The notes: generated by a model from the letters alone, not told the origin. Counted from the stretch's first letter, positions 25,926-34,217 are shown. The stretch is DNA of 64,000 nucleotides from Gemmatimonadota bacterium (GCA_003134685.1 PLCA01000005.1:248001-312000), one strand, 5' to 3'. Numbers and translations are program-made.

Positions 25926-27179
25926 TCATGTACCTGCGGCCCTCTCAGTCACCTTCCGCGGTTCGGACATCACCGCCAGCATCGTCTCGTTATCGGCGAA
26001 CTGGTAGCACTCCGTCAGAACGCTTGCACTCTTCCTACTCCAGCCACCGGCAGCCAGTACATCCGCCTGTGGGTAATGCTTTCGCTCAGAGGCCCATTTT
26101 CGCCGCAAGGAATGCCATCCGCCGCCCTCTAGCTTGGGTAGCTTCGCGTGAGTGACCGCATCGGCTAGAGCGTGTTGAAACACGTCGCGGCCCAACGCCC
26201 GAGTTGGATCTGTCGGAGAAGGGAACACCAACCCTCCGAACGCACCACCGAGTTTGACTCGGAACCGCTTCACTTCTTCCAGCAGCACCTGTGGAACCGG
26301 CACGAGCCATTCCTTCCGCTTCTTGTCGGTCTCTGCACGCCAGCGGATTGTAGCAGCCTCGAAATCGAAGTCGCTCCACGCGAGTTGACGAATAGAGCCC
26401 AGTCGCCGGCCGGTTGCTTCCGCTAACACCAGCGCGAGCTCCATCCTCACCCACCGCTGATGCTTCGACGGACTCTCAGAGACCAACGCTGCCAGTTCCT
26501 GCATCGCGATCCGTAGGGCTTGGAACCGCTCCCACGTTGCGACCGGCCGTCTTGGGTTGGCCTCGCGAGTACCACGCACTCCTGCAAGTGGATTCGATGC
26601 TAGAAGGCGCTGACCCGAACGAATCCGGATCGTTGTCGCCCATTTGAGCATCGTCTTTAAGATTCGCACCTCGACTTCGGGCGATCTCGCTCGGACGGCT
26701 CTACTCTTCTCGCCGTCCTTGAGAACAATCCCGCCCTTGAGCCTTGCGGCCGTAAATGCAGCCGCGTCGGCCTCCGTGAGGTTTCGGACATCGCAACCAT
26801 CGCCGAAGAAGGCGAGCAGAACATCGACGTGCCCCTCGTCCTCCTTCCGTGTGCGGCGGGTGTTATCGAGGAAGGCCGGAGACTCAGTGCTGTAGCGCTC
26901 CCACAGATAGCCGAGCGTCACAACACCGTCGGCCGCAACCTCTTCGTGCCGGAGAAGCGAAGCAAGGAGTAACGTGCCAAGACGATCCGCTTCGGTACGA
27001 TCACTCGTGTACAGCGAGCGCCTACTTATCCCACGACCCGCGATCCACACATCGCGGTAATACTGACCCTTCGCATTCTCAAACAGCCGGATGCGTGCTC
27101 CGCGAGAACCGAGAGAGCGCACCCATCTTCCATTTACCTGTCGCCATGTGTCACGTCGCGGCTTACGAGGCATTTCCAA
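25926..27179 (-). CDS. Tyrosine recombinase (island integrase)
   Basis: 417 aa. N-terminal arm-binding and core-binding parts (about 10-200) precede the catalytic domain. Catalytic residues are visible: Arg in ATGRRLGSIRQL (about 258), Lys in DKKRKEW (about 286-290), HSLR (356-359), Trp in GGWSRKS (380) and the nucleophile Tyr392 in LTECYQF. It is the third gene of a co-directional set: the preceding gene's stop lies 14 bp inside its start. It probably catalyses excision and integration at tRNA-Pro. An internal ATG at 27173 is an alternative start. Confidence 0.93.
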   Translation of the reverse strand: MEMPRKPRRDTWRQVNGRWVRSLGSRGARIRLFENAKGQYYRDVWIAGRGISRRSLYTSDRTEADRLGTLLLASLLRHEEVAADGVVTLGYLWERYSTESPAFLDNTRRTRKEDEGHVDVLLAFFGDGCDVRNLTEADAAAFTAARLKGGIVLKDGEKSRAVRARSPEVEVRILKTMLKWATTIRIRSGQRLLASNPLAGVRGTREANPRRPVATWERFQALRIAMQELAALVSESPSKHQRWVRMELALVLAEATGRRLGSIRQLAWSDFDFEAATIRWRAETDKKRKEWLVPVPQVLLEEVKRFRVKLGGAFGGLVFPSPTDPTRALGRDVFQHALADAVTHAKLPKLEGGGWHSLRRKWASERKHYPQADVLAAGGWSRKSASVLTECYQFADNETMLAVMSEPRKVTERAAGT

Positions 27180-28023
27180 TCCCCCTTATCCGCCGTGAGC
27201 CCACAAGGGAACGGGCGTCGGTGTCAGCATTGTACCGCTGGCCGTCAGCCGACGCTAGAGAGACTTTCCTCGGGCACTCCAACACTTTCACCCGTGGCGG
27301 GTGCTTGCGTCCGTAGTCAGTGAGCCGACCGGATTTGATGAGCCGGTCGAGATGGTCGGCGCTGTATCCGGTTCGCTCGGAGGCCGCCGCCAGTGAGACG
27401 GTCGGCTCCTCAGCGGAGAGCGCTTCCTCCAACAATCGAAGTCCTTCGCCCACACGGTAGGTTGTAGCCCAACGAAAGATCGCACGCAACACTTCAATAT
27501 CTGCCTGAGCCGAGCGCTGTCTCAAAGGCGCAGTGAGACGCTCCTTTCCCTTGTCTGACATTCCCAAGAAAAGCCGGCCAGCTAGTCGCTTTCTTACGAA
27601 AGCGATTTGATCTTCTTGCGTGACGCTACGGACGTCGCATTCCTTGCCGAAAAAAGCAACAAGAATCTTCATCCGAGCATCGTGCTCCTTTCGGGCACGC
27701 TCGCTCAACCCCTGGTAGACAACAGACCGAGTGCCGTAGTAATACCCGAGAGTGCCCAATGGTAGCGCGCTCGAGGACTCGGTCTCGTCACCTTTTAGGA
27801 GTGCACCCAAAAGAGCTTTCCCCAATCTCTCGGCCTCAACTCGGTCAGCAGTTCCGAGACATTTCCGATCCACTCCGCGCGACGGCACCCAGAACGCGCG
27901 GTAGAACAACCTCCCACTTCGCTTTTGAAACAGCCGAACGCATGCCCCGCGACTGCCAAGTGAACGCGTCCACTTTCCACTCTTTAATTGCCATTCGCTT
28001 CGCGACGGTTTAAGAGTTGCCAT
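27163..28023 (-). CDS. Chimera: integrase N-terminal domains fused to an excisionase-like HTH
   Basis: 286 aa. Residues ~8-200 align along their length with the N-terminal half of the neighbouring integrase (shared GKWTRSLGSRGACVRLF, AFFGKECDVRSVTQED, FRWATTYRVGEGLRLL), but the catalytic domain is missing. Residues ~209-250 form an HTH (VSLAAASERTGYSADHLDRL) that matches the HTH of the next gene upstream, and the tails match too (YNADTDARSLVGSRR against YDPLSDARSLRVRR). It should bind the integrase arm or core sites without catalysis, so a regulator of recombination direction is plausible. Overlaps the integrase by 17 bp. Confidence 0.85.
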   Translation of the reverse strand: MATLKPSRSEWQLKSGKWTRSLGSRGACVRLFQKRSGRLFYRAFWVPSRGVDRKCLGTADRVEAERLGKALLGALLKGDETESSSALPLGTLGYYYGTRSVVYQGLSERARKEHDARMKILVAFFGKECDVRSVTQEDQIAFVRKRLAGRLFLGMSDKGKERLTAPLRQRSAQADIEVLRAIFRWATTYRVGEGLRLLEEALSAEEPTVSLAAASERTGYSADHLDRLIKSGRLTDYGRKHPPRVKVLECPRKVSLASADGQRYNADTDARSLVGSRRIRGIGNAS

Positions 28024-28034
28024 GTTACGCTCCT

Positions 28035-28463
28035 CTACCGCCGAACTCGAAGGCTCCGAGCGTCGGAAAGCGGATCATACAGTCGCGCCGATTTTCCGGC
28101 ACGCTTTGGTTTAACCTCGAGCGTCAAATCACCGAGGCGCACCCGCGGTGCGTTCTTCCGTCCCGCGTTGGGTAGCCTGCCTCGGCGCACCAATCTCCCG
28201 ATGTGCTCGGCTGAGTAGCCGGTTCGTTCTGCAGCCTCGGTTAGTGACATAGTTTCAGCGAGCGCGGTTTCCCGCACGCGTCTGAGCGAGCCGACGATCT
28301 GTCGGACGATGAGGGCACCATTCACAAGAGCCCCGACCGCTTCGCAAGCGGGTGCGAACTCCTGCTCCCACCAAGTCAAAGCGGTGTCTTCGTCTGTGAT
28401 TGTATCAGCGGGAAATTGAAACACGCCGGCAGAAATACGTTGCGAACGCGGGTTATTGTCCAA
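28035..28463 (-). CDS. Excisionase-like HTH protein
   Basis: 142 aa. Residues ~72-112 contain MSLTEAAERTGYSAEHIGRL followed by VRRGRLPNAG, the MerR/excisionase winged-helix pattern in which a sheet residue block (APRVRLGDLTLEV) follows. N-terminal half is acidic with WWEQEFAPACEAVGALV. First gene of the module xis-like, chimera, integrase, with an 11-bp gap to the chimera. Small basic tail. Likely a directionality factor or regulator; neither role is proven. Confidence 0.7.
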   Translation of the reverse strand: MDNNPRSQRISAGVFQFPADTITDEDTALTWWEQEFAPACEAVGALVNGALIVRQIVGSLRRVRETALAETMSLTEAAERTGYSAEHIGRLVRRGRLPNAGRKNAPRVRLGDLTLEVKPKRAGKSARLYDPLSDARSLRVRR

Positions 28464-28590
28464 GGAATCCTCCGATCACTCAAGGCACTTGGAAATACCT
28501 CTGCATTCACCTAGGCGTTCTCAAGTCAGGTGAAGACTTTGAGTCGGAGCTAACCTTTGGTTAGCGCCAACGGCAGGAAGGTGGCCGCGT

Positions 28591-28680
28591 GGAGATATCT
28601 CTGAGTGATTCTTGTGACGTGGGGAGATATCTGCGCACTAGCTTGCGCCTACCCCAGACATTTCTGTCTGGGATATCTCG
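28591..28680. repeat. GATATC-containing boxes and a hairpin upstream of the recombination operon
   Basis: GGAGATATCT occurs at 28591-28600 and 28623-28632, and an inverted copy GGATATCTC at 28671-28679. A perfect 8-bp hairpin CCCAGACA/TGTCTGGG with a TTTC loop lies at 28653-28672. No T-run follows, so it is not an intrinsic terminator. The 231-bp gap 28464-28694 holds nothing else; the boxes may bind the HTH proteins or integrase. Confidence 0.5.
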
Positions 28681-28694
28681 CGGTCCGGGCGGGT

Positions 28695-29183
28695 CTAAAG
28701 GAGACCGGCCTCCGCGAAGCTCAGGTAACGTCCGTGTCCAACGATGACGTGGTCCTGAACCGGAATGTCGAGCAGTTTGCCACCGGCCACCAGCTGCTCG
28801 GTGACGACTCGATCGTCGGGCGATGGAGTGGGATCACCTGAGGGATGGTTGTGGGTGAGAATTACGGCGGCCGCACCCGCAACGATCGCAGCACAGAAGA
28901 CCTCGCGAGGATGGACAACGGACGAGTTGAGGATCCCTCGCGTGATTACGGTTGGACCTTGTCCGATCAACTGATGTTGGCTGTCCAACGGCAGAATCCA
29001 GAAAGACTCAGCCACTTCACGCGCTGCGTAGGGGGCCATGAAATCGAATACGTCGCGCGGCCAACGGATCGCTACACGTCTGTCCGGGTAGCCTTCCGGC
29101 GGCGAAAATGTTCCTTCGCGGACGAGTCTGAGCGTGGTGAGGCGAAGGCGGCGCCGGGCTTGGTTCTTTGGGAGTCTATTCAT
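28695..29183 (-). CDS. RadC-like JAB/MPN-domain protein
   Basis: 162 aa. The C-terminal 100 residues carry the JAMM metal site HNHPSGDPTPSPDD and the RadC pattern RGILNSSVVHPREVF. The N-terminal helix-hairpin-helix of full RadC is replaced by a short unrelated segment. RadC-like proteins are common accessory genes on mobile elements, with unproven function. The ATG overlaps the stop of the AraC-like gene by one base, so the two are coupled. Confidence 0.85.
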   Translation of the reverse strand: MNRLPKNQARRRLRLTTLRLVREGTFSPPEGYPDRRVAIRWPRDVFDFMAPYAAREVAESFWILPLDSQHQLIGQGPTVITRGILNSSVVHPREVFCAAIVAGAAAVILTHNHPSGDPTPSPDDRVVTEQLVAGGKLLDIPVQDHVIVGHGRYLSFAEAGLL

Positions 29184-30154
29184 TAGGCGGCGCTCCCGGT
29201 GATGTTCTGACCTGATTGTGGTGAGTCCTCCCAGCGGCGCGCTTTGGCGCGCTCGCCTTGGCTCTCGGTCAGTGGGTCAAAGGTTCTTAGCACTTCCCGG
29301 TACGGATCGATCAAGTTGGCGCGGAAGCGTTCGAGCATTGCGACGCCGTCGAACCTGCGTCGAAACTCGCCTGCCGATACACCGACCAGAATACGAACCA
29401 TGCGCCCGAAACTTTGAGGCGAGGAGGCATCCATTCTGTGTGCAATGGCGTTGAGCGAGAGTCCAGGGCTTTCTCCGAGGTACGCCGCCCATACAAGCCC
29501 AGCTTGAGCGACGTAACTCTTGGGAGAAGGCAGTCCCGCGCGAAAAAACCTGCTCATCAGAGTCGAGGGGCAAACGCCCAGCGAGCGAGCAACCTGCTTG
29601 GCGGACAGGATTCGCGGGGAGAATGATGCCTCGAGGAAGCGCGTCCATCCCGGGGTGAAAAAACGCTGTCCGCCCGTTTCAGTCGGCACTCCTATGAGGT
29701 CGCGCAGTGCGTTCCGGATAAAGGGGTGGCGCAGCCGCTCCGGGTCGAAGGCTCCGCGTAGTGCTGCCCAGCCGCCAACGGCCCTAACGTCGATGATCTT
29801 GCGGATGCCGGCCTGTCCGAACGCGAGGGCTCCAGCCAAAGCACGGTCTCCCGTGATTTCTGATACGATGCCCAGTGTGGGAGTCCCCGGGAAGTCTTGG
29901 ACGAGGGCCGACAATGCCATGACGTCGGATCGTCGCACGAGAGAGGCCGAGACAAGAGCGGTGTCGGCACGTGCGGTGACGAGGTCTTGGCGAAGCGCCT
30001 GAAGGGTGTCGCGGTGAACGAAGCTGAGAAGCGCGCCGGCCGCCATCTCAACCTCTCCGCGCTCGCGGGGAGTGAGCCAGGTTCCGACCCGAGGTCGTAG
30101 CAGCTGCGGCGGTTCTTTGTTCACGGGGTGAGGGGGATGCTTGGTTTCCAACAT
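29183..30154 (-). CDS. AraC-family-like transcriptional regulator
   Basis: 323 aa. The C-terminal part has two helix-turn-helix units: LSAKQVARSLGVCPSTLMSR and LSLNAIAHRMDASSPQSFGR, the AraC pattern. The N-terminal ~170 residues resemble a receiver-like or sensory region (ADTALVSASLVRRSDVMAL, TLGIVSEITGDRALAGAL), without a clear phosphorylation site. AGGAGG sits four bases upstream of the ATG. Its promoter region holds palindromic operators, so it is probably repressed by the divergent XRE protein. Confidence 0.75.
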   Translation of the reverse strand: MLETKHPPHPVNKEPPQLLRPRVGTWLTPRERGEVEMAAGALLSFVHRDTLQALRQDLVTARADTALVSASLVRRSDVMALSALVQDFPGTPTLGIVSEITGDRALAGALAFGQAGIRKIIDVRAVGGWAALRGAFDPERLRHPFIRNALRDLIGVPTETGGQRFFTPGWTRFLEASFSPRILSAKQVARSLGVCPSTLMSRFFRAGLPSPKSYVAQAGLVWAAYLGESPGLSLNAIAHRMDASSPQSFGRMVRILVGVSAGEFRRRFDGVAMLERFRANLIDPYREVLRTFDPLTESQGERAKARRWEDSPQSGQNITGSAA

Positions 30155-30165
30155 GGTGCCTCCTG

Positions 30166-30178
30166 ATAAATGGTTTAT
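30166..30178. promoter_or_regulatory. Palindromic operator O1
   Basis: ATAAATGGTTTAT, one of four near-identical 13-bp sites, directly upstream of the AraC-like gene's ribosome binding site. Confidence 0.7.
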
Positions 30179-30222
30179 GCTGGATGCGGATAGGGGTTGC
30201 GCTTCCCATCCGATCGGTGTTC

Positions 30223-30251
30223 AATATAAATCATTTATACTCGGTAGTCAA
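30223..30251 (-). promoter_or_regulatory. Promoter for the AraC-like/RadC-like genes, overlapping operators O2 and O3
   Basis: Read on the minus strand: TTGACT (30251-30246), a 17-bp spacer and TATATT (30228-30223). O2 covers the -10 region and spacer; O3 begins at the -35 edge. Binding of a repressor to either site would block RNA polymerase. Confidence 0.6.
30226..30238. promoter_or_regulatory. Palindromic operator O2
   Basis: ATAAATCATTTAT, a perfect palindrome about its central C, extended to 15 bp by flanking T and A. Confidence 0.7.
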
Positions 30252-30263
30252 TAAACCATTTAT
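30251..30263. promoter_or_regulatory. Palindromic operator O3
   Basis: ATAAACCATTTAT, 25 bp from O2 centre to centre, which would place bound dimers at about the same face only with some twist. Confidence 0.7.
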
Positions 30264-30468
30264 AATTGTTACAATAATCCTAAAGGTCGAGTGAGCGACA
30301 AATACACGTTCCCGATGTCACAGACCGGAGAGGCCCGTCGCGCACATGGAAGCGCGCAACAATCTTCGCCCGCCTTTTTCCGGTAAGCAGCCGACCGGAG
30401 CGAAGCGGAGGGCGACAGGGAGCGAAGCGACCGTGGCTTAAAGATCAATCCGCTGCTGGCGTTGAAGT

Positions 30469-30481
30469 ATGAATGGTTTAT
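30469..30481. promoter_or_regulatory. Palindromic operator O4 upstream of the XRE regulator
   Basis: ATGAATGGTTTAT inside a longer palindrome AGTATGAATGGTTTATACT (30466-30484). It lies 41 bp before the ATG chosen for the XRE gene, suggesting autoregulation. Of the rest of 30155-30468, only a repeated GGAGCGAAGCG near 30396 and 30419 was noticed. Confidence 0.65.
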
Positions 30482-30522
30482 ACTTGAACTATGCTGGTGA
30501 CTCTACGAGACGGACCAATGCG

Positions 30523-30741
30523 ATGGCTGCGGATACCGTAACCCCGAGAAGGCTAAAGCACCTCGCGGAAGCGATGGGTTGCCGCACGCAGCAGGATCTG
30601 GCTCGAGCTCTCGGAATTACGCAGGCGCGTGTTTCCCAGATCCTTTCCGGGAAATACCCCGTTAAACCCGGCGCTCTCCTGACGCTTATTCGCACACTGG
30701 AAGCGGAACACCAGCACAGCCGGAAGGAGCGTCGCGACTAG
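30523..30741 (+). CDS. Small XRE-family DNA-binding regulator
   Basis: 72 aa from ATG 30523 (MAADTVTPRRLKHLAEA). The HTH is TQQDLARALGITQARVSQIL at about residues 23-42. An ATG at 30469 would extend it, but that codon is part of operator O4, so the downstream start is preferred. Likely binds the four AT-rich palindromes between this gene and the AraC-like regulator. No partner toxin is recognised next to it. Confidence 0.7.
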   Translation: MAADTVTPRRLKHLAEAMGCRTQQDLARALGITQARVSQILSGKYPVKPGALLTLIRTLEAEHQHSRKERRD

Positions 30742-30744
30742 CGC

Positions 30745-31221
30745 GCTGCCGCAATCCAAACTGGCTGGACCCGAGCCAAGACATTTCGGGCCACTAGCGG
30801 GCCCAAGTACCTCGAGTCAAAGTGTGTATGCGGGCATCCGGTGTCTGACCATTGTTTCGCGGCACCGCATCCTGTCGAGCTGGATGGCCCGACTCACGGA
30901 AGGGTTGCCGGTGTGGTGCGTATCGGCGTCCGGTGCGGGCCTTGGCTCTTGTTGTTGATCGTGAACTTGCTGTTGACCCTTCTCGGTCCACCCCTAAAGA
31001 AGTTGCTCCTCCTTTTTCTTCGCTCAGTCGGGGCGACGAGCCAGACATAATCGCGCCTATTACGTAAGCTCTCCGATTGAGCTGAGGAAGTCCTCTGCCC
31101 TTGAGGTCAGTCGCGAGCGCGCGTGAGTGCGATTGGAGCGCGCCGTTTACCGTGATGCCGTCGGTGGTGAGCACGACTGTGTCACCGGGGAGGGCCGCCA
31201 CCATCTTCCCGATGGGAGACT
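30745..31221 (-). pseudogene. Decayed second copy of the traF 3' part
   Basis: The sequence encodes IGKMVAALPGDTVVLTTDGI and HSRALATDLKGRGLPQLNRR, matching residues of the intact TraF at 35802-36473 (IGKIVAALPGDTVVLTRDGV). At DNA level both copies also share the last ~75 bp. In this copy a ~196-bp insertion (about 30823-31018) splits the distal part, and homology stops at 31221, so the N-terminal half with the catalytic Ser is missing. A residual open frame (30794-31315) is not a functional peptidase. Confidence 0.75.
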
Positions 31222-31350
31222 GATGCGTCATACCTTCACATGGCTGGCCCAGCCCGTCCGCGCCGTCGCAGTCGCTGAGCACATCCCGGAAAGCCTGCCC
31301 GCTTAAGCTGGTCACCGAAGCTCGAAGATCTCGCGACAGAGGAGTTTCAC

Positions 31351-31647
31351 GTGCTCGTCCTAGACTCTCAGCATCGGGTGGAGCGCGATATCACCGCGAC
31401 GCGTGGGCTCCTCAATTCCTCGCTCGTCCACCCGCGAGAGGTATTCCGTGAGGCTATTGCAGAAAGGGCTGCGGCGATCATCCTCGTTCACAACCACCCG
31501 TCAGGCGACCCGACGCCATCGCCCGACGACCGTGTAGTGACGGAGCAGTTAGTTCAGGCCGGCAAGGTGCTCGGCATCCCGGTCCAGGATCACGTCATCA
31601 TCGGTCGAGGCCGCTACACGAGCTTCGCTGAGGCGGGGTTACTCTAA
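31351..31647 (+). CDS. RadC-like JAB-domain fragment (paralogue of the 28.7-kb gene)
   Basis: 98 aa from GTG 31351. HNHPSGDPTPSPDDRVVTEQ is identical to the paralogue and the C-terminus ends YTSFAEAGLL. The frame extends upstream with LEDLATEEFH, the normal RadC sequence, but then loses homology at about 31,315 next to the traF remnant, so this is a 5'-truncated gene. It may still give a bare JAB domain. Opposite orientation to the first copy. Confidence 0.65.
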   Translation: MLVLDSQHRVERDITATRGLLNSSLVHPREVFREAIAERAAAIILVHNHPSGDPTPSPDDRVVTEQLVQAGKVLGIPVQDHVIIGRGRYTSFAEAGLL

Positions 31648-31859
31648 TGTCAAACGGTAAGGCGCAAAGGGCGGCCTTGGACTTCGGCTATGGTTTCGAC
31701 TTGGCACCCGATTTCTGCCGTTCGCGATAGCTGATCGTGCCACCGAAGAGATTCTTGAATTCCAGGCGCGCTCTTGTCGCTGCCGTAGACCGTCAGGTCA
31801 AGCGAAGCTGAGTCCCCGGCGCAGGGCGCGCAGGAGAGCGGCAGGAACGTCTCGTCGCG

Positions 31860-32606
31860 TCAGTGGTCGTCCCGAGTGATGCTCACGAGCTTTCCGTTGA
31901 CAAAACCCAACATTGTGCCGTCCAAATAACTCCAGATTTCGGTGGTCCCACGCGCTGTTTCCGTCGATCGCTTTTCAGGAGGCGGCCCTTTCGCCGCCCA
32001 CACCATCGCGTCCGACATGCCTATGCTTATCCGTCCACACATTAGCTGCCGAATGAGTCCGCTGGAGTACCGTGAATTTCGGAACGTCGAGAGCACTTCT
32101 ACAGCAGCGCTATCATACGAGATATGAAGAATGTCGGCGGCACCGCGCACGCCTCCCGACATTTGTGCGGATAAACACAGCGGATCAACCCCAGCCTTCA
32201 GCACGGGAGATATATCAGCCGGGGGTGGGTCCGCTTCGTACTTTATTTGATGGGCAAGTCTCGCAAGCAAGTTCTTATTTCCGCTTCCGTCAGTCTGTGG
32301 TCCGCCATCCATCGATAATGACAGAACGAGCGAGTCACGCCTGGATTGTACTCCTATCACAATCTGCTGATTTGAGGGCGATTGCCCAGTGACCAATTTC
32401 GTTCTGATGATGGTCGAATCGGAGTGCTCGTAGTCAACAGCGTATCCCGCTTTTTCGAGCACGTCGATCGCAACCATAGGCCGGGACGACAGATCCATTT
32501 CTGGTCGGTGGATGACCACAATCGTCGATTGCGCCAAGCTTCTCGTTGCTGCCACGAGAGCGAACTGGAGCACACTCAGAAACCGAAGTAGGGGGCTAGA
32601 GCGCAC
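31860..32606 (-). CDS. Secreted protein of unknown function
   Basis: 248 aa. N-terminal signal peptide (LLRFLSVLQFALVAATRSLAQ). The mature part is mixed alpha/beta with MVAIDVLEKAGYAVDYEH, QQIVIGVQSRRDSLVLSLSM and two Cys pairs (DPLCL, LMCGR). No domain recognised. Island cargo with the same chromosome-like export signal style. The 212-bp gap 31648-31859 before it shows nothing. Confidence 0.6.
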   Translation of the reverse strand: MRSSPLLRFLSVLQFALVAATRSLAQSTIVVIHRPEMDLSSRPMVAIDVLEKAGYAVDYEHSDSTIIRTKLVTGQSPSNQQIVIGVQSRRDSLVLSLSMDGGPQTDGSGNKNLLARLAHQIKYEADPPPADISPVLKAGVDPLCLSAQMSGGVRGAADILHISYDSAAVEVLSTFRNSRYSSGLIRQLMCGRISIGMSDAMVWAAKGPPPEKRSTETARGTTEIWSYLDGTMLGFVNGKLVSITRDDH

Positions 32607-32634
32607 GCCCCGTCCCGTTCATTGTGAACGCCAA

Positions 32635-33135
32635 TTAGGTAACGCCACCATGAGCCGTCAACTTATTCATTTCGGCGCGAATTACTTCATCTGTCACGCC
32701 TTGGTTTCGGCTCCAATCACGCGCAAGTATGGACATTTCCTCATCCAGGTCGGCAAGAAACACGGCGGCTTCACGCAATTCCGTGAGCATTTGCTGGCGC
32801 CCTTGCTCGTGCGTAAAAGTTCCGGCTCGTTCCCAAAAGAAGTCGTGGGCGAGAAAGTTCCTCAATCTAAGTGCATCGCGTAACCTGTCCTCGAAACCGG
32901 CAGGTAATCCGACGGAGGTCTCCAACTTCTTTATCACAGTGCCGAGGGTCTTTTTAAACAGTTCGTCGAGAAGCTTTTCCAACTGGTCGCGCGTGGTTGT
33001 CCGGATGTTCATGCCGTGGAGCATGGGAGCGACGATTGCTAGCTGGCGCTCAACGCATTGGGCGTAGTACATCGCGACTCCATATTGCGCATATACGTCG
33101 CGGATCTGTTCGGATTCGGGGTCGAGAGCTTCCAT
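32635..33135 (-). CDS. HEPN-like protein with RNxxxH motif
   Basis: 166 aa from ATG 33135; upstream in-frame starts at 33333 and 33420 would add a basic, low-complexity N-terminus. Helical throughout. DRLRDALRLRNFLAHDFFWE contains Arg-Asn-x3-His, the HEPN ribonuclease-type signature. EQIRDVYAQYGVAMYYAQCV is a helix of a type often seen in such proteins. HEPN domains are common in toxins and defence proteins. Its neighbours are small membrane and secreted proteins, so no antitoxin partner is obvious. Confidence 0.55.
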   Translation of the reverse strand: MEALDPESEQIRDVYAQYGVAMYYAQCVERQLAIVAPMLHGMNIRTTTRDQLEKLLDELFKKTLGTVIKKLETSVGLPAGFEDRLRDALRLRNFLAHDFFWERAGTFTHEQGRQQMLTELREAAVFLADLDEEMSILARDWSRNQGVTDEVIRAEMNKLTAHGGVT

Positions 33136-33421
33136 TCCTGTGGGGTACGTCGTCGTCGGCCTTGTATCTAGCTCTTTCCAGAGTTTGCAGACATTCTGAT
33201 CGGGGCGCCAGCTCGATGCGGTCTGGTGGTGAACACCGTGGTTAGCCGGAGAGGCGCTCGAATCGTCGGATTTCACAACGCTAATGCGTTGTCTGCGCCC
33301 GATGGTTTGACCTTTTGCCCCACGCCGAGGCATTATTTCCGCGTGAGTCGGTTCCTTCCTCGCGCTGGGCGCTGATACGCAAACTGTCGCTTTGGAAGCC
33401 CAACTAAGGAGGGAAAGCAAA

Positions 33422-33757
33422 TTGTCGGAAGTACGATTTTCGGGATACGATGCCTACTCGACAGTGGCGGGCAATGCGACGATGACCTTCCTCTTGGAAC
33501 TGGCTGGCACTGCCTTCACTTACTGGTTAGCCAGCGCATGGCGGTTAGGCGCCATGATACTCTTCGGCGCCTTTGTGATTTTTACATTATGGGATGGTTT
33601 TCACGTTGCTGTTGTTCTCGCTCCCGGCGACACAACGCGCGGGCATGCCCATGATAAAGAGTTTGCTATGTGGTGGCGTCGCGCTAAGTACGTACGGGTT
33701 GGGTCTCTATTGATCGCTGTAGGCATGTTGTGGTTCCTCTATCGGCGACTGTGGTAA
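33422..33757 (+). CDS. Small membrane protein
   Basis: 111 aa from TTG 33422, chosen because AAGGAGGG lies eight bases upstream; an earlier in-frame TTG at 33392 lacks one. Three hydrophobic segments: TFLLELAGTAFTYWLASAW, AMILFGAFVIFTLWDGFHV and VGSLLIAVGMLWFLY. No family recognised. Divergent from the HEPN-like gene. Confidence 0.5.
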   Translation: MSEVRFSGYDAYSTVAGNATMTFLLELAGTAFTYWLASAWRLGAMILFGAFVIFTLWDGFHVAVVLAPGDTTRGHAHDKEFAMWWRRAKYVRVGSLLIAVGMLWFLYRRLW

Positions 33758-33800
33758 CGCAGATTGCGGGGCGGCGCCGCAATCGAGACCGTCCTAGTCC

Positions 33801-34130
33801 ATGAAGAACCTGACCGCGTTCGTCCTTGCTGGCGTGTCGGCCTATGCCTTCAGCTTCGCGCTCGATCTCTTGTTTGGCGCATTGCTGGGGGTCTATCCGT
33901 CGACGGCGTTTCTACCCGTCGTCACGTGGTCGATCATCGCCGCGATTGCGGGCGTCATCGCACTGCGCTTGGCACCAACGGGGCGATTTCTCGTCGTTCC
34001 CTGTCTTGTGTTCGCCGGCATGGCTTTTTTGGGGGGCGTTGTCGGCCATCGCCACAGCCTTTTCGTGGGGGTCGGAATGCTCGCTCAGGCGACAGGCCTG
34101 TGGCTCGCGACCAGGACCGTCCGTGTGTGA
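33801..34130 (+). CDS. Small integral membrane protein
   Basis: 109 aa with four hydrophobic segments: FVLAGVSAYAFSFALDLLFG, VVTWSIIAAIAGVIALRL, FLVVPCLVFAGMAFLGGVVG and LFVGVGMLAQATGLWLA. It follows the previous membrane protein by 43 bp and may be co-transcribed. Function unknown. Confidence 0.5.
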   Translation: MKNLTAFVLAGVSAYAFSFALDLLFGALLGVYPSTAFLPVVTWSIIAAIAGVIALRLAPTGRFLVVPCLVFAGMAFLGGVVGHRHSLFVGVGMLAQATGLWLATRTVRV

Positions 34131-34217
34131 CCCGAGTGCTGGATCTGGACGCGGCGATGCAATAGCGGGCGTTCCTCAAATTCCTACGGGTGCACCCGAT
34201 AACCACGGGTATTCCTT

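Noticed and set aside
28653-28672. Intrinsic terminator upstream of the int operon
   Set aside because: The hairpin is perfect but is not followed by a T-run.
31860-32606. Lipoprotein or transporter-binding protein call
   Set aside because: The signal lacks a lipobox Cys and no family pattern was visible, so only secreted unknown is claimed.
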